Shown in pieces: positions 1 through 7,195 of a DNA stretch of 8,157 nucleotides. The translations under genes and the position numbers were made by a program. The notes beneath the pieces are model-generated. The model saw only the letters and a program-made list of their open reading frames with translations. It was not told the origin of the DNA and made no database searches. The DNA is taken from NCBI GenBank assembly GCA_017540285.1, contig JAFYBI010000180.1, positions 1 through 8,157 of the forward strand, written 5' to 3'. How positions within the stretch are numbered: position 1 is the stretch's first letter; the number at the start of each line of letters is the position of its first letter. The stretch is from Clostridia bacterium (GTDB lineage: Bacteria > Bacillota > Clostridia > Oscillospirales > CAG-272).

Positions 1-770
1 ATAAGCAGAGGATGGAAAAGGGACTGTCCTTCCTCGAATTCAACTACATGATCATGCAGTCCTACGACTTCTACTACCTGTACCAGCACTACGGCTGCAA
101 CATGCAGTTCGGCGGCGACGACCAGTGGTCGAACATGCTCGGCGGCACGGAGCTCATCCGCAGAAAGCTCGGCAAGGACGCCCATGCGATGACGATCACC
201 CTGCTCACGGACGCGCAGGGCAAGAAGATGGGCAAGACCGCGGGCAACGCCGTCTGGCTCGATCCGAACAAGACCAGCCCGTTCGAGTTCTACCAGTACT
301 GGCGCAACGTGGGCGACGCGGACGTTCTGAAATGCATCCGCATGCTCACCTTCCTCCCGCTCGAGGAGATCGACGCGATGGACAAATGGGAGGGCAGCCA
401 GCTCAACCGGGCGAAGGAGATCCTCGCGTGGGAGCTCACGAAGCTCGTGCACGGCGAAGAAGAGGCGAAGAAGGCAGAGGCGGCGGCAAAGGCGCTCTTC
501 GGCGGCGGCGCGGACAATTCCAACATGCCGACGACTGCGCTCGCGGCGGACGATTTCACCGACGGGAAGATCACCGTGATCGATCTGCTCGTGAAGGCCG
601 GACTCTGCACGACGAAATCCGACGCGCGCCGGACGATCCAGCAGGGCGGCGTGTTCGTCGGCGACGACAAGGTCGCGGATCTCTCGGCGGCGGTCGAAGA
701 AGCGCGCTTTGAGGGCGACGGCGTCATCGTCCGCAAGGGCAAGAAGAATTTTCACAAGTTTACGAAATGA
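1..770 (+). CDS. tyrS: Tyrosyl-tRNA synthetase, C-terminal part (5' end outside window)
   Basis: Cytoplasmic class I synthetase that activates tyrosine with ATP and charges tRNA-Tyr. The frame is open from base 3 (Lys-Gln-Arg before the Met at 12), so that Met is internal and the gene starts upstream; roughly 155 N-terminal residues with the HIGH motif are missing. Counting from the Met at 12, Y12, Q16, D19, D37 and Q38 (YMIMQSYDF and GGDDQW) have the same spacing as the tyrosine-binding Y169, Q173, D176, D194 and Q195 of the B. stearothermophilus enzyme. The KMSKS loop reads KKMGKT (71-76), close to the KFGKT of that enzyme. After the anticodon-binding helical region, residues about 188-250 form an S4 RNA-binding domain. 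The stop overlaps the next start in ATGA (767-770). Identification is secure; only the upstream extent is unknown. Confidence 0.97.
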   Translation, partial: KQRMEKGLSFLEFNYMIMQSYDFYYLYQHYGCNMQFGGDDQWSNMLGGTELIRRKLGKDAHAMTITLLTDAQGKKMGKTAGNAVWLDPNKTSPFEFYQYWRNVGDADVLKCIRMLTFLPLEEIDAMDKWEGSQLNRAKEILAWELTKLVHGEEEAKKAEAAAKALFGGGADNSNMPTTALAADDFTDGKITVIDLLVKAGLCTTKSDARRTIQQGGVFVGDDKVADLSAAVEEARFEGDGVIVRKGKKNFHKFTK

Positions 771-1480
771 GCCGGTATCGGATCCTTCTCTTTGACGCGG
801 ACAATACCTTGTTCGATTTCACCCGGGCGGAGGAGATCGCCTTCCGGGAAACGGCGGCGCGCGGCGGTCTCGTCTATACGGACGCGCTCTACCGCCGGTA
901 TTCCGCGATCAACGACGGCCTCTGGAAAAAGCTCGAGCGGCGGGAGATCGACCTCGAAAGCCTGAAACTCGAGAGGTTCCGGCTCCTGCTCGAAGAATGC
1001 GGCGCGGCGGCGGGGGACGATCTTTTCTCGTATGCCGCGTTTCTCCGGGACGCCTACATCGAATCCCTTGGGGAGCAGTGCGTCCTGATCGACGGGGCAC
1101 AGGAGCTCTGCCGGGATCTCGCGGGGAAGTACCGGATGTTCCTCATCACCAACGGCATCTCCCGCATCCAGCGGAAGCGCTTCGCGAAATCGGCCATCGC
1201 GCCGTACTTCGAGGGGATGTTCGTCTCGGAGGAGCTCGGCGTTCAGAAGCCGTCCCCCGCTTATTTCGACGCCGTGTTCGCCGCGCTCGGACAGCCGGAG
1301 AAGTCCTCGGTCCTCGTGATCGGCGACTCCCTGACCTCGGACTGCGACGGCGCGATCGCCTACGGGCTCGATATCTGCCGCTTCGATCCGAAGGGGGAGG
1401 GGAACGGCGGACGCGCGCTCACCTATACGGTCGGAAAACTGTCCGAAATCCGGGATCTGCTCGACGGAGGGAAATCATGA
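767..1480 (+). CDS. HAD-superfamily hydrolase, YjjG/YfnB-type pyrimidine 5'-nucleotidase
   Basis: A 237-residue haloacid-dehalogenase-fold phosphatase. Motif I is FDADNT with nucleophile D10 and acid/base D12. Motif II is LITNG with T128. Motif III is K161 in QKPSP. Motif IV is GDSLTSDCDGA with D187 and D192. Residues about 15-100 form a helical C1 cap. The sequence pattern (ITNG near residue 127, SEELGVQKPSP, GDS..SDxxGA) matches the YjjG/YfnB group, which dephosphorylates nucleoside monophosphates, including non-canonical pyrimidine nucleotides, as house cleaning. The substrate here is inferred from family only. The start overlaps the tyrS stop (ATGA) with no good Shine-Dalgarno site, suggesting translational coupling; the stop likewise overlaps the murB start. 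Other HAD phosphatases of similar length are the main alternative. Confidence 0.9.
   Translation: MSRYRILLFDADNTLFDFTRAEEIAFRETAARGGLVYTDALYRRYSAINDGLWKKLERREIDLESLKLERFRLLLEECGAAAGDDLFSYAAFLRDAYIESLGEQCVLIDGAQELCRDLAGKYRMFLITNGISRIQRKRFAKSAIAPYFEGMFVSEELGVQKPSPAYFDAVFAALGQPEKSSVLVIGDSLTSDCDGAIAYGLDICRFDPKGEGNGGRALTYTVGKLSEIRDLLDGGKS
1466..1471 (+). promoter_or_regulatory. Ribosome binding site of murB
   Basis: GGAGGG followed by a 5-base spacer and the ATG at 1477. It lies inside the end of the HAD gene and fixes the murB start. The same frame stays open far upstream, to about 997, but only this ATG has a ribosome binding site and gives the normal MurB length. Confidence 0.8.
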
Positions 1481-2391
1481 ACGAATCGATCGGCAAGCTC
1501 GCCGAATGGGCTGCGGCATCCGGAGAGGATCTCACGGTCCTCCCGGACGAACCGATGAGCCGGCATACCTCCTTCCGCATCGGGGGACCTGCCGCGCTCT
1601 ATCTCGTGCCCCGGACGCGGGAAGCCTTTATCGCCGCGATCCGGGCCGCGCATGAGACGGGGACGCGGTTCTTCGTGCTCGGCAACGGGAGCAACGTGCT
1701 CTTCGACGACGCGGGGTATGACGGCGCGGTCATCGCGTCCTCCGCGCTCGACGCCGTCACCTTCGACGGCGATCTCCTCACCGCGGAGGCAGGCGCGTCG
1801 CTCTCTTCGGTCTGCAAGGCGGCGCGGGACGCCTCGCTCGCGGGCCTGGAATTCGCCTACGGGATCCCCGGATCGGTGGGCGGCGCGGTCGTGATGAACG
1901 CGGGTGCGTACGGCGGAGAGATCAAAGACGTCCTCGAGGAGAGCGTCGCCTTCGATCCCGCGTCCGGCGAGGTCTTCCCGATCCCGCTCGCGGATCATGC
2001 CTACGGCTACCGGGACAGCGTCTACAAGCACACGGACCGGATCGTCCTCGCGGCGTCGTTCCGGCTTGCGGCGGGGGACCGGGAGGAGATCGCCGCGAAG
2101 ATGAACGAGATCGCCGGGCGGAGAGTGGCGAAGCAGCCGCTCGAATACCCGAGCGCGGGGAGCGTCTTCAAGCGTCCCGAGGGGCATTTCGTCGGTCAGA
2201 TGGTCGAGGAAAGCGGCCTCAAGGGCTGCCGTATCGGCGGCGCGGAGGTGTCGGTGAAGCACGCAGGCTTCATCGTCAACCGCGGCGGCGCGACTTCCCG
2301 CGACGTTCTCGCCCTCGTCGATCATATCCGGGAGGTCGTCCGGAAAAACTACGCGGTGGAGCTCGAATGTGAGATCATCCACGTGAAATGA
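1477..2391 (+). CDS. murB: UDP-N-acetylenolpyruvoylglucosamine reductase (MurB)
   Basis: FAD- and NADPH-dependent cytoplasmic enzyme that reduces UDP-GlcNAc-enolpyruvate to UDP-MurNAc, the second committed step of peptidoglycan synthesis. The protein has 304 residues, normal for the shorter type II MurB of Gram-positive bacteria. The FAD-binding PCMH-type domain shows RHTSFRIGGPA (29-39), VLGNGSNVL (67-75) and GIPGSVGGAVVMNAGAYGGE (129-148). Catalytic residues by family comparison are R179 in YGYRDS, the proton-donor S229 in SAGSVFK and E299 near the C-terminus in LECEI. HAGFIVN (262-268) lies in the substrate-binding C-terminal domain. The LECEI motif has Cys where many homologues have Pro. 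The start overlaps the HAD stop; the stop is 6 bases before whiA. Confidence 0.97.
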   Translation: MNESIGKLAEWAAASGEDLTVLPDEPMSRHTSFRIGGPAALYLVPRTREAFIAAIRAAHETGTRFFVLGNGSNVLFDDAGYDGAVIASSALDAVTFDGDLLTAEAGASLSSVCKAARDASLAGLEFAYGIPGSVGGAVVMNAGAYGGEIKDVLEESVAFDPASGEVFPIPLADHAYGYRDSVYKHTDRIVLAASFRLAAGDREEIAAKMNEIAGRRVAKQPLEYPSAGSVFKRPEGHFVGQMVEESGLKGCRIGGAEVSVKHAGFIVNRGGATSRDVLALVDHIREVVRKNYAVELECEIIHVK

Positions 2392-2397
2392 GGGAAC

Positions 2398-3135
2398 ATG
2401 GAACCTTCCTTTTCGCAGAAAGTCAAATCCGCGCTCGCGGAAGCGGAGATCAAAAAGAAATGCTGCCGGCACACGGCGGACGACTGCGCGGCTCTCGGGG
2501 ATGAGGACGGCGCGGCAGCCGCTCTCGGAGAGGTCTATCGGAGGTGCCGGTGCGAGGGGTGCCGCGGCGTATTGCTGCGCGCCCTTTTTCTCCGCTGGGG
2601 CACGGTCTCGGATCCCGCGAAGTCCTATCAGCTCGACCTCGCCTTTCGAAACGGGGATACGGCGCGCGCGGCTCATGAAATCCTCGCGGAATGCGGCTTT
2701 TCCTTCGGCGAGGCAAAGCGGCGGGGCAGACCCGTGCTCACCCTGCGCTCGGCGGAGGCGATCGGGGATTTTCTCGCGTTCATCGGCGCGACGGGCGAGG
2801 CGTTCGACTTCATGAACGTGAAGATCGAGCGGGAATTCCGCGGGAACGTCAACCGCCAGGTGAATTTCGATACGGCGAACATCGCGAAGCAGCTTGCCGC
2901 AGCCGAAAAGATCGCGCATGCGGCGGGAAAGCTCCGGGCGGCGGGACGGTACGACAGCCTCCCGGCGGAGGTGCGCGCGGCGGTCGAAGCGCGGGAAGCC
3001 AATCCCCAGCTGACGCTCGAGGACCTCGGGAAGCTCTCCGATCCGCCGGTCTCGAAGTCCGGGATGCGCCACCGGCTCGAGAGGCTGCTCGAAGCGGCGC
3101 GGGAATACGAAAGCGGCGGGGAGGCCCCGACATGA
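2398..3135 (+). CDS. whiA: WhiA-family DNA-binding regulator, shortened N-terminal region
   Basis: WhiA is a nucleoid-associated or transcriptional regulator of Gram-positive bacteria, linked to sporulation in Streptomyces and to cell division and chromosome segregation in Bacillus. This protein has 245 residues against about 310-330 usually. Residues 4-33 match the first helix region of WhiA (FSQKVKSAL..AEIKKKCCRHTADDC). The text then jumps to the second LAGLIDADG-like repeat (GVLLRALFLRWGTVSDP, 57-73, then SYQLDLAF), so roughly 70 residues with the first repeat are missing. The family hallmark NVNRQVNFDTANIAK is at 150-164 (usually NCETAN). The C-terminal HTH is at about 188-232 (SLPAEVR, LTLEDLGKL, PPVSKSGMRHRLERL). 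Cysteines C22, C23, C30, C50, C52 and C55 cluster near the deletion. AGGG precedes the ATG. Family assignment is firm; whether the compact form still does the usual job is unknown. Confidence 0.88.
   Translation: MEPSFSQKVKSALAEAEIKKKCCRHTADDCAALGDEDGAAAALGEVYRRCRCEGCRGVLLRALFLRWGTVSDPAKSYQLDLAFRNGDTARAAHEILAECGFSFGEAKRRGRPVLTLRSAEAIGDFLAFIGATGEAFDFMNVKIEREFRGNVNRQVNFDTANIAKQLAAAEKIAHAAGKLRAAGRYDSLPAEVRAAVEAREANPQLTLEDLGKLSDPPVSKSGMRHRLERLLEAAREYESGGEAPT
3118..3124 (+). promoter_or_regulatory. Ribosome binding site of the zinc-ribbon gene
   Basis: GGGGAGG with a 7-base spacer to the ATG at 3132, lying within the last codons of whiA. It selects 3132 as the start, although the same frame is open back to 2691. 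Confidence 0.8.
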
Positions 3136-3545
3136 AATTCTGCGAAGAATGCGGCGTGAAGCTGCCCGATGGCGCGAAATACTGTCCCGAATGCGGAACG
3201 AAGGTCGTGCATCCGACGGTCGCGGAGCAGGGGAGCATCCCGGAGGCCGGGAACCCGTTCCGGGCTTTCGGAATGACCGGTCCGGCCGGGACGGTCGGCG
3301 CGCCTGCGTTCGGCGGGGCGGATCCCTTCGAGTATCTTGACAGGGATGTGCGCGCCATGCTCGCCGCTGGGAAATCCTACGGCGCCGCCGCGCGTCGGCT
3401 GGAGCGGAGCGTCGGCAATCTCCGCGGCGGCGGGAAAGCGGCATCGCGGTGCGTCGAGGATACTTTTCTCCCCCGCGCAGACGAAACGACGGAGCCGTTT
3501 TACCGCTGGCTCCTCGAGCGATACGAAAAGAAGAGCAAACCGTAA
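3132..3545 (+). CDS. Small zinc-ribbon protein with HTH-like C-terminal segment, function unknown
   Basis: A 137-residue protein. The N-terminus is a treble-clef/zinc-ribbon of the kind common in Bacillota: C4-x2-C7, then C18-x2-C21, each pair in the form CxEC G (FCEECGVKL and YCPECGTKV), expected to bind one zinc ion. Residues about 25-65 are a Gly/Pro/Ala-rich linker with no predicted fold. Residues about 68-98 (YLDRDVRAMLAAGKSYGAAA and on) resemble the helix-turn-helix of resolvase-type proteins, with the typical 'LLaxGkSyxxiAxxL' pattern, but the recognition helix is degenerate. The C-terminus is basic and helical. No signal peptide or membrane segment is seen. It is translationally coupled to whiA by ATGA, and its TAA stop runs into the dnaE ribosome binding site. 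I do not recognise the family; a regulatory or nucleic-acid-binding role is only an inference from fold and position. Confidence 0.8.
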   Translation: MKFCEECGVKLPDGAKYCPECGTKVVHPTVAEQGSIPEAGNPFRAFGMTGPAGTVGAPAFGGADPFEYLDRDVRAMLAAGKSYGAAARRLERSVGNLRGGGKAASRCVEDTFLPRADETTEPFYRWLLERYEKKSKP

Positions 3546-3551
3546 AGGAGG
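3544..3551 (+). promoter_or_regulatory. Strong ribosome binding site of dnaE
   Basis: AAAGGAGG, a near-perfect complement to the 3' end of 16S rRNA, 6 bases before the dnaE ATG at 3558. The TAA of the upstream gene (3543-3545) overlaps it. It implies strong independent initiation of dnaE even though the gene is last in the operon. Confidence 0.85.
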
Positions 3552-3557
3552 GGGCCC

Positions 3558-6500
3558 ATGGCGGATTTCGTGCATCTGCATCTGCACAGCGAATACAGCC
3601 TGCTCGACGGCGCGTGCCGGATCGCGGACATCCCGAAGGCGGCGAAGCTGGCGGGACACCGGGCCGCGGCGATCACGGACCACGGGAACATGTACGGCGC
3701 GGTCGCGTTTTACAAGGCCTGCAAGGCGGAGGGGATCAAGCCGATCATCGGCTGCGAGGTCTACGTCGCCCGCCGGAGCCGCTTCGATCGGGAGCGCGAC
3801 CTCGACGGCTCGTCCAATCACCTCATCCTGCTCGCGAAAAACGCGGCGGGCTATCAAAATCTCATCACCCTCGTGTCGAAGGGCTACACCGAGGGCTTTT
3901 ATTCGCGCCCGCGGATCGACACGGACCTGCTCGAAGCGCATACGGACGGGCTGATCTGCCTCTCCGCCTGCCTTGCCGGGTACATCCCGCGCGCGATTGT
4001 GGCCGGGGAATACGACAAGGCCGAGGAATACGCCCTCAGGCTGGAGCGTGCGTTCGGCCACGGCAATTTCTATCTCGAGCTGCAGGACCACCGCCTGCGC
4101 GACGATCCGGTCGTCTGCGAGGGGATCCGGCGGCTGTCCGAGCGGACGGGCATCCCTATGGCGGCGACGAACGACGTCCACTACATCAAAAAAGCGGATG
4201 CCGACACGCAGAACGTTCTGATGTGCATCCAGACCGGGAACACCGTCGCCGACGGCAATCCCGTGGGCTTCGAGACGGACGAGTTCTACTACAAGAACAC
4301 CGTCGAGATGGAGAAGCTCTTCCGGGATTACGAGGGCGCGATCGAAAACACGGCGAAGATCGCCGACATGTGCACCTTCGATTTCGAATTCGGGCAGATC
4401 AAGCTCCCGCGCTATACGCCGGAGAACGGGACGGCTCCCGGCGAGTACCTCCGTTCCCTCGCCCTCGAAGGCTTCGAGAAGAAGATCGCAGACGGGCATA
4501 TCGTGATCGGAGAGGCGTTTTCGCGGGAGGACTATCTCTCCCGCGTCGACTACGAGCTCTCGGTCATCGGGCAGATGGGCTATGCCGAGTATTATCTCAT
4601 CGTCTGGAACTTTGTCCACGCCGCAAAGCAGAAGGGCATTCCCGTCGGACCGGGACGCGGATCGGGGGCGGGCTCTCTCGTCGCCTATCTCGTCGGGATC
4701 ACGGACATCGATCCGCTCCGCTTCGATCTGTTGTTCGAGCGGTTCCTCAACCCCGAGCGGGTGAGCATGCCGGACTTCGACATCGACTTCTGCTACGACC
4801 GCCGGGACGAGGCCATCGCCTATGTGCGCGAGAAGTACGGCGAAGACCACACGGCGCAGATCGTGACCTTCGGGACCCTCGCGGCGCGGGCGGCGGTGCG
4901 GGACGTGGGGCGCGCCCTCGGCATGCCGTACGCCGACGTGGACGCGGTGGCCAAGCAGATCCCGCAGGCACTCGGCATGACGCTTGCGAAGGCGATGGAA
5001 TCGAGTCCCGAGCTGAAAAGCCTCTACGACGGCGACGACAAGGTGAGGCGTCTGATCGATACCGCGGCCGCCCTCGAGGGGATGCCCCGCCACGCCTCGA
5101 CGCACGCCGCCGGGGTGGTCATCACCGATCTCCCCGTGACGGAATACGTCCCCGTGTCGGTCAACTCCGGCATCATCGTCACGCAGTTCGACATGGACAC
5201 CATCGCGGAGCTCGGGCTGCTCAAATTCGACTTCCTTGCCCTGAGGTATCTCACGATCATCGACCACGCCGAGCGGCAGATCCGGGAGCGCATCCCGGAC
5301 TTCGATCTCACGAAGGTCGACGTCGGGGATCCGGCGACCTACGACACGATCTCGGCGGGACGGTGCGACGGCGTGTTCCAGCTCGAATCCGCCGGGATGC
5401 GGCAGATGCTCACCCAGCTCAAGCCGCGGTGCATCGACGACATCATCGCGGCGATCGCGCTTTACCGCCCGGGACCGATGGATTCCATCCCGCGGTACAT
5501 CGAAGCGCGGCACGACCCGTCGAAGATCCGGTACTGCACGCCGAAGCTCGCCCCGATCCTCGACGTGACCTACGGCTGCATCGTGTATCAGGAGCAGGTC
5601 ATGCAGATCTTCCGCGAGATCGCCGGGTATTCCTTCGGTCACGCGGACGTGGTGCGCCGCGCGATCTCGAAAAAGAAGGCGGGCGTGCTCGAAAGCGAAC
5701 GCCAGTCCTTCCTCGACGGCGCGAAGGAGCGCGGGATCGCCGAGGAGGACGCCGTGAAGCTCTTCGAGGACATCGTCAGCTTCGCGAACTACGCCTTCAA
5801 CAAATCCCATGCCGCGGCGTATGCGGTGCTCTCCTTCCGCACGGCCTACCTCAAGACGCATTATCCCCGCGAATACGAGAGCGCGCTCCTCACCTCGGTC
5901 CTGAACTCCTCCGACAAGATCGCGGAGTACACCGCGGACTGCGCGAAGCAGGGGATCGCCGTCCTGCCGCCGGACATCAACCGGAGCCGCGGCGACTTCC
6001 ACGTCGAGGGGGACGCGATCCGGTACGGGCTGACCGCGCTCAAGAACATCGGCGCGAGCTTCATCCAGAAGATCGTCGAGGAGCGGGAGGCTGGCGGGCT
6101 CTTTTGCGATTTCGACGACTTCATCGAGCGCATGAGCGGGCGGGAGCTCAACAAGAAGCAGCTCGAAACCCTCATCAAGTCCGGAGCGCTCGACTCCCTC
6201 GGAGTGCCGCGGAGCCGCCTGCTCGCCGTCTATGAGCTCGTGCTGGAACGGCGTCAGGCTGCCGCGAACGTCGACGACATGCAGATCGGGCTGTTCGACG
6301 CCGATCAGAGCGCGAAGCCGAAGATCCCGCGGATCGAATACCCGCCGCTGCCGGAATTCACCGCAAGGGAAAAGCTCGCCCTCGAGAAGGAAAGCTGCGG
6401 GCTGTACCTCTCGGGGAGCATTCTCGACGACTACGGGCGGCACCTCGAAACGATCAAGCCCGCCCGCATCCGCGACATCCGCGCGTCCTTCGCCGAGCCA

Positions 6501-7190
6501 GCCGAAGGGGAGGAAGACGGTGCGGAGAGCGGCGACGGGCCGGCGGATGCTCCGGAATATGCCGACCGCAGCCGCGTGACGATCGCCGGATCGGTGACGA
6601 AGCGCGTGAACAAGGCGACGAAGAACGGCGACCAGATGGCGTTTGTCACGGTCGAGGACGCGACGGCGTCGATGGAGGTGCTCTTCTTCCCGAAGGTACT
6701 CGAAAAATACGGGCATCTTTTGGTCTTCGACTCGGTCATCGCCGTCGCCGGGACGCTGTCGGCCAGGGAGGACGAGGAGGTCAAGCTGCTTGCCGACCGG
6801 GCGATCGAGCTGCTCCCGGATTCCCGCGCCGACGAGATCTCCGCCGGAGACGAGCTCGCCGCCCCGCCGAAGACCGCGTATGCCGACCGTCCGAAGCAGG
6901 ATCCGGCGCCCGTGCACGCTTCCTATGAAAAGCTCGCGAAGGAGCCGCCCTCTGCCGAAGGTGCCGCCGAAGCGCCGAGAAAGATCTATCTGCGCGTGCC
7001 GTCGGAGGAATCCGAAGAATACCGCCGCGCCCGGGCCTTCTGCGCGATCTTCTCCGGCTATATCCCCGCGACCTTCTACTCGGCGGCGAAAAACGAATAT
7101 CTGAAGCCGCCCGTCGGCATCCAGCCCTCCCCGTTCGTGCTGAACGAACTGCGCGAGCTCCTCGGGGAAGAAAACGTCGTATGCCGGTGA
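3558..7190 (+). CDS. dnaE: DNA polymerase III alpha subunit (DnaE)
   Basis: Family C replicative polymerase of 1210 residues. In Bacillota it normally works with PolC at the fork; PolC is not in the window. The PHP domain (1-about 280) has HLHLHSEYS (6-14), DHGNMYG (41-47), CEVYVA (66-71), LELQDH (173-178) and TNDVHY (204-209). The palm and fingers include GPGRGSGAGS (364-373), MPDFDIDF (404-411) with the catalytic carboxylates, KFDFLALR (556-563) with D558 as the likely third catalytic Asp, YRPGPMDSI (636-644) and YAFNKSHAAAYA (745-756). A helix-hairpin-helix region follows at about 800-860. QIGLF (909-913) fits the beta-clamp binding motif. An acidic linker (about 978-1003) precedes an OB fold (about 1005-1087). 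A Pro/Ala-rich linker (about 1088-1140) leads to a small C-terminal domain. The length is slightly above the family norm because of these linkers. Confidence 0.97.
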   Translation: MADFVHLHLHSEYSLLDGACRIADIPKAAKLAGHRAAAITDHGNMYGAVAFYKACKAEGIKPIIGCEVYVARRSRFDRERDLDGSSNHLILLAKNAAGYQNLITLVSKGYTEGFYSRPRIDTDLLEAHTDGLICLSACLAGYIPRAIVAGEYDKAEEYALRLERAFGHGNFYLELQDHRLRDDPVVCEGIRRLSERTGIPMAATNDVHYIKKADADTQNVLMCIQTGNTVADGNPVGFETDEFYYKNTVEMEKLFRDYEGAIENTAKIADMCTFDFEFGQIKLPRYTPENGTAPGEYLRSLALEGFEKKIADGHIVIGEAFSREDYLSRVDYELSVIGQMGYAEYYLIVWNFVHAAKQKGIPVGPGRGSGAGSLVAYLVGITDIDPLRFDLLFERFLNPERVSMPDFDIDFCYDRRDEAIAYVREKYGEDHTAQIVTFGTLAARAAVRDVGRALGMPYADVDAVAKQIPQALGMTLAKAMESSPELKSLYDGDDKVRRLIDTAAALEGMPRHASTHAAGVVITDLPVTEYVPVSVNSGIIVTQFDMDTIAELGLLKFDFLALRYLTIIDHAERQIRERIPDFDLTKVDVGDPATYDTISAGRCDGVFQLESAGMRQMLTQLKPRCIDDIIAAIALYRPGPMDSIPRYIEARHDPSKIRYCTPKLAPILDVTYGCIVYQEQVMQIFREIAGYSFGHADVVRRAISKKKAGVLESERQSFLDGAKERGIAEEDAVKLFEDIVSFANYAFNKSHAAAYAVLSFRTAYLKTHYPREYESALLTSVLNSSDKIAEYTADCAKQGIAVLPPDINRSRGDFHVEGDAIRYGLTALKNIGASFIQKIVEEREAGGLFCDFDDFIERMSGRELNKKQLETLIKSGALDSLGVPRSRLLAVYELVLERRQAAANVDDMQIGLFDADQSAKPKIPRIEYPPLPEFTAREKLALEKESCGLYLSGSILDDYGRHLETIKPARIRDIRASFAEPAEGEEDGAESGDGPADAPEYADRSRVTIAGSVTKRVNKATKNGDQMAFVTVEDATASMEVLFFPKVLEKYGHLLVFDSVIAVAGTLSAREDEEVKLLADRAIELLPDSRADEISAGDELAAPPKTAYADRPKQDPAPVHASYEKLAKEPPSAEGAAEAPRKIYLRVPSEESEEYRRARAFCAIFSGYIPATFYSAAKNEYLKPPVGIQPSPFVLNELRELLGEENVVCR

Positions 7191-7195
7191 GATGC

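Noticed and set aside
222..242. KMGKT in place of KMSKS in TyrRS as a possible odd active site
   Set aside because: Bacterial TyrRS of the B. stearothermophilus type has KFGKT, so this is normal variation.
997..1476. Extended N-terminus for MurB (open frame from 997)
   Set aside because: It would overlap the HAD gene in another frame. MurB homology starts just after the ATG at 1477, which has a GGAGGG site and gives the usual length.
1423..3444. A 673-codon open frame on the minus strand across murB and whiA
   Set aside because: Arg/Pro-rich translation with no motif, spanning several well-identified plus-strand genes; a by-product of GC-rich codon use.
3449..6235. A 928-codon plus-strand frame overlapping dnaE
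   Set aside because: Arg/Gly/Ala-rich out-of-frame reading of dnaE with no domain; the in-frame product matches DnaE along its whole length.
2673..6917. A 1414-codon open frame on the minus strand across dnaE, the zinc-ribbon gene and part of whiA
   Set aside because: Within dnaE its codons are exact reverse complements of the sense codons, so stops could arise only from TTA, CTA or TCA, which this GC-rich gene hardly uses. The product is Arg/Asp/Val-rich with no recognisable domain, and dnaE on the plus strand is certain.
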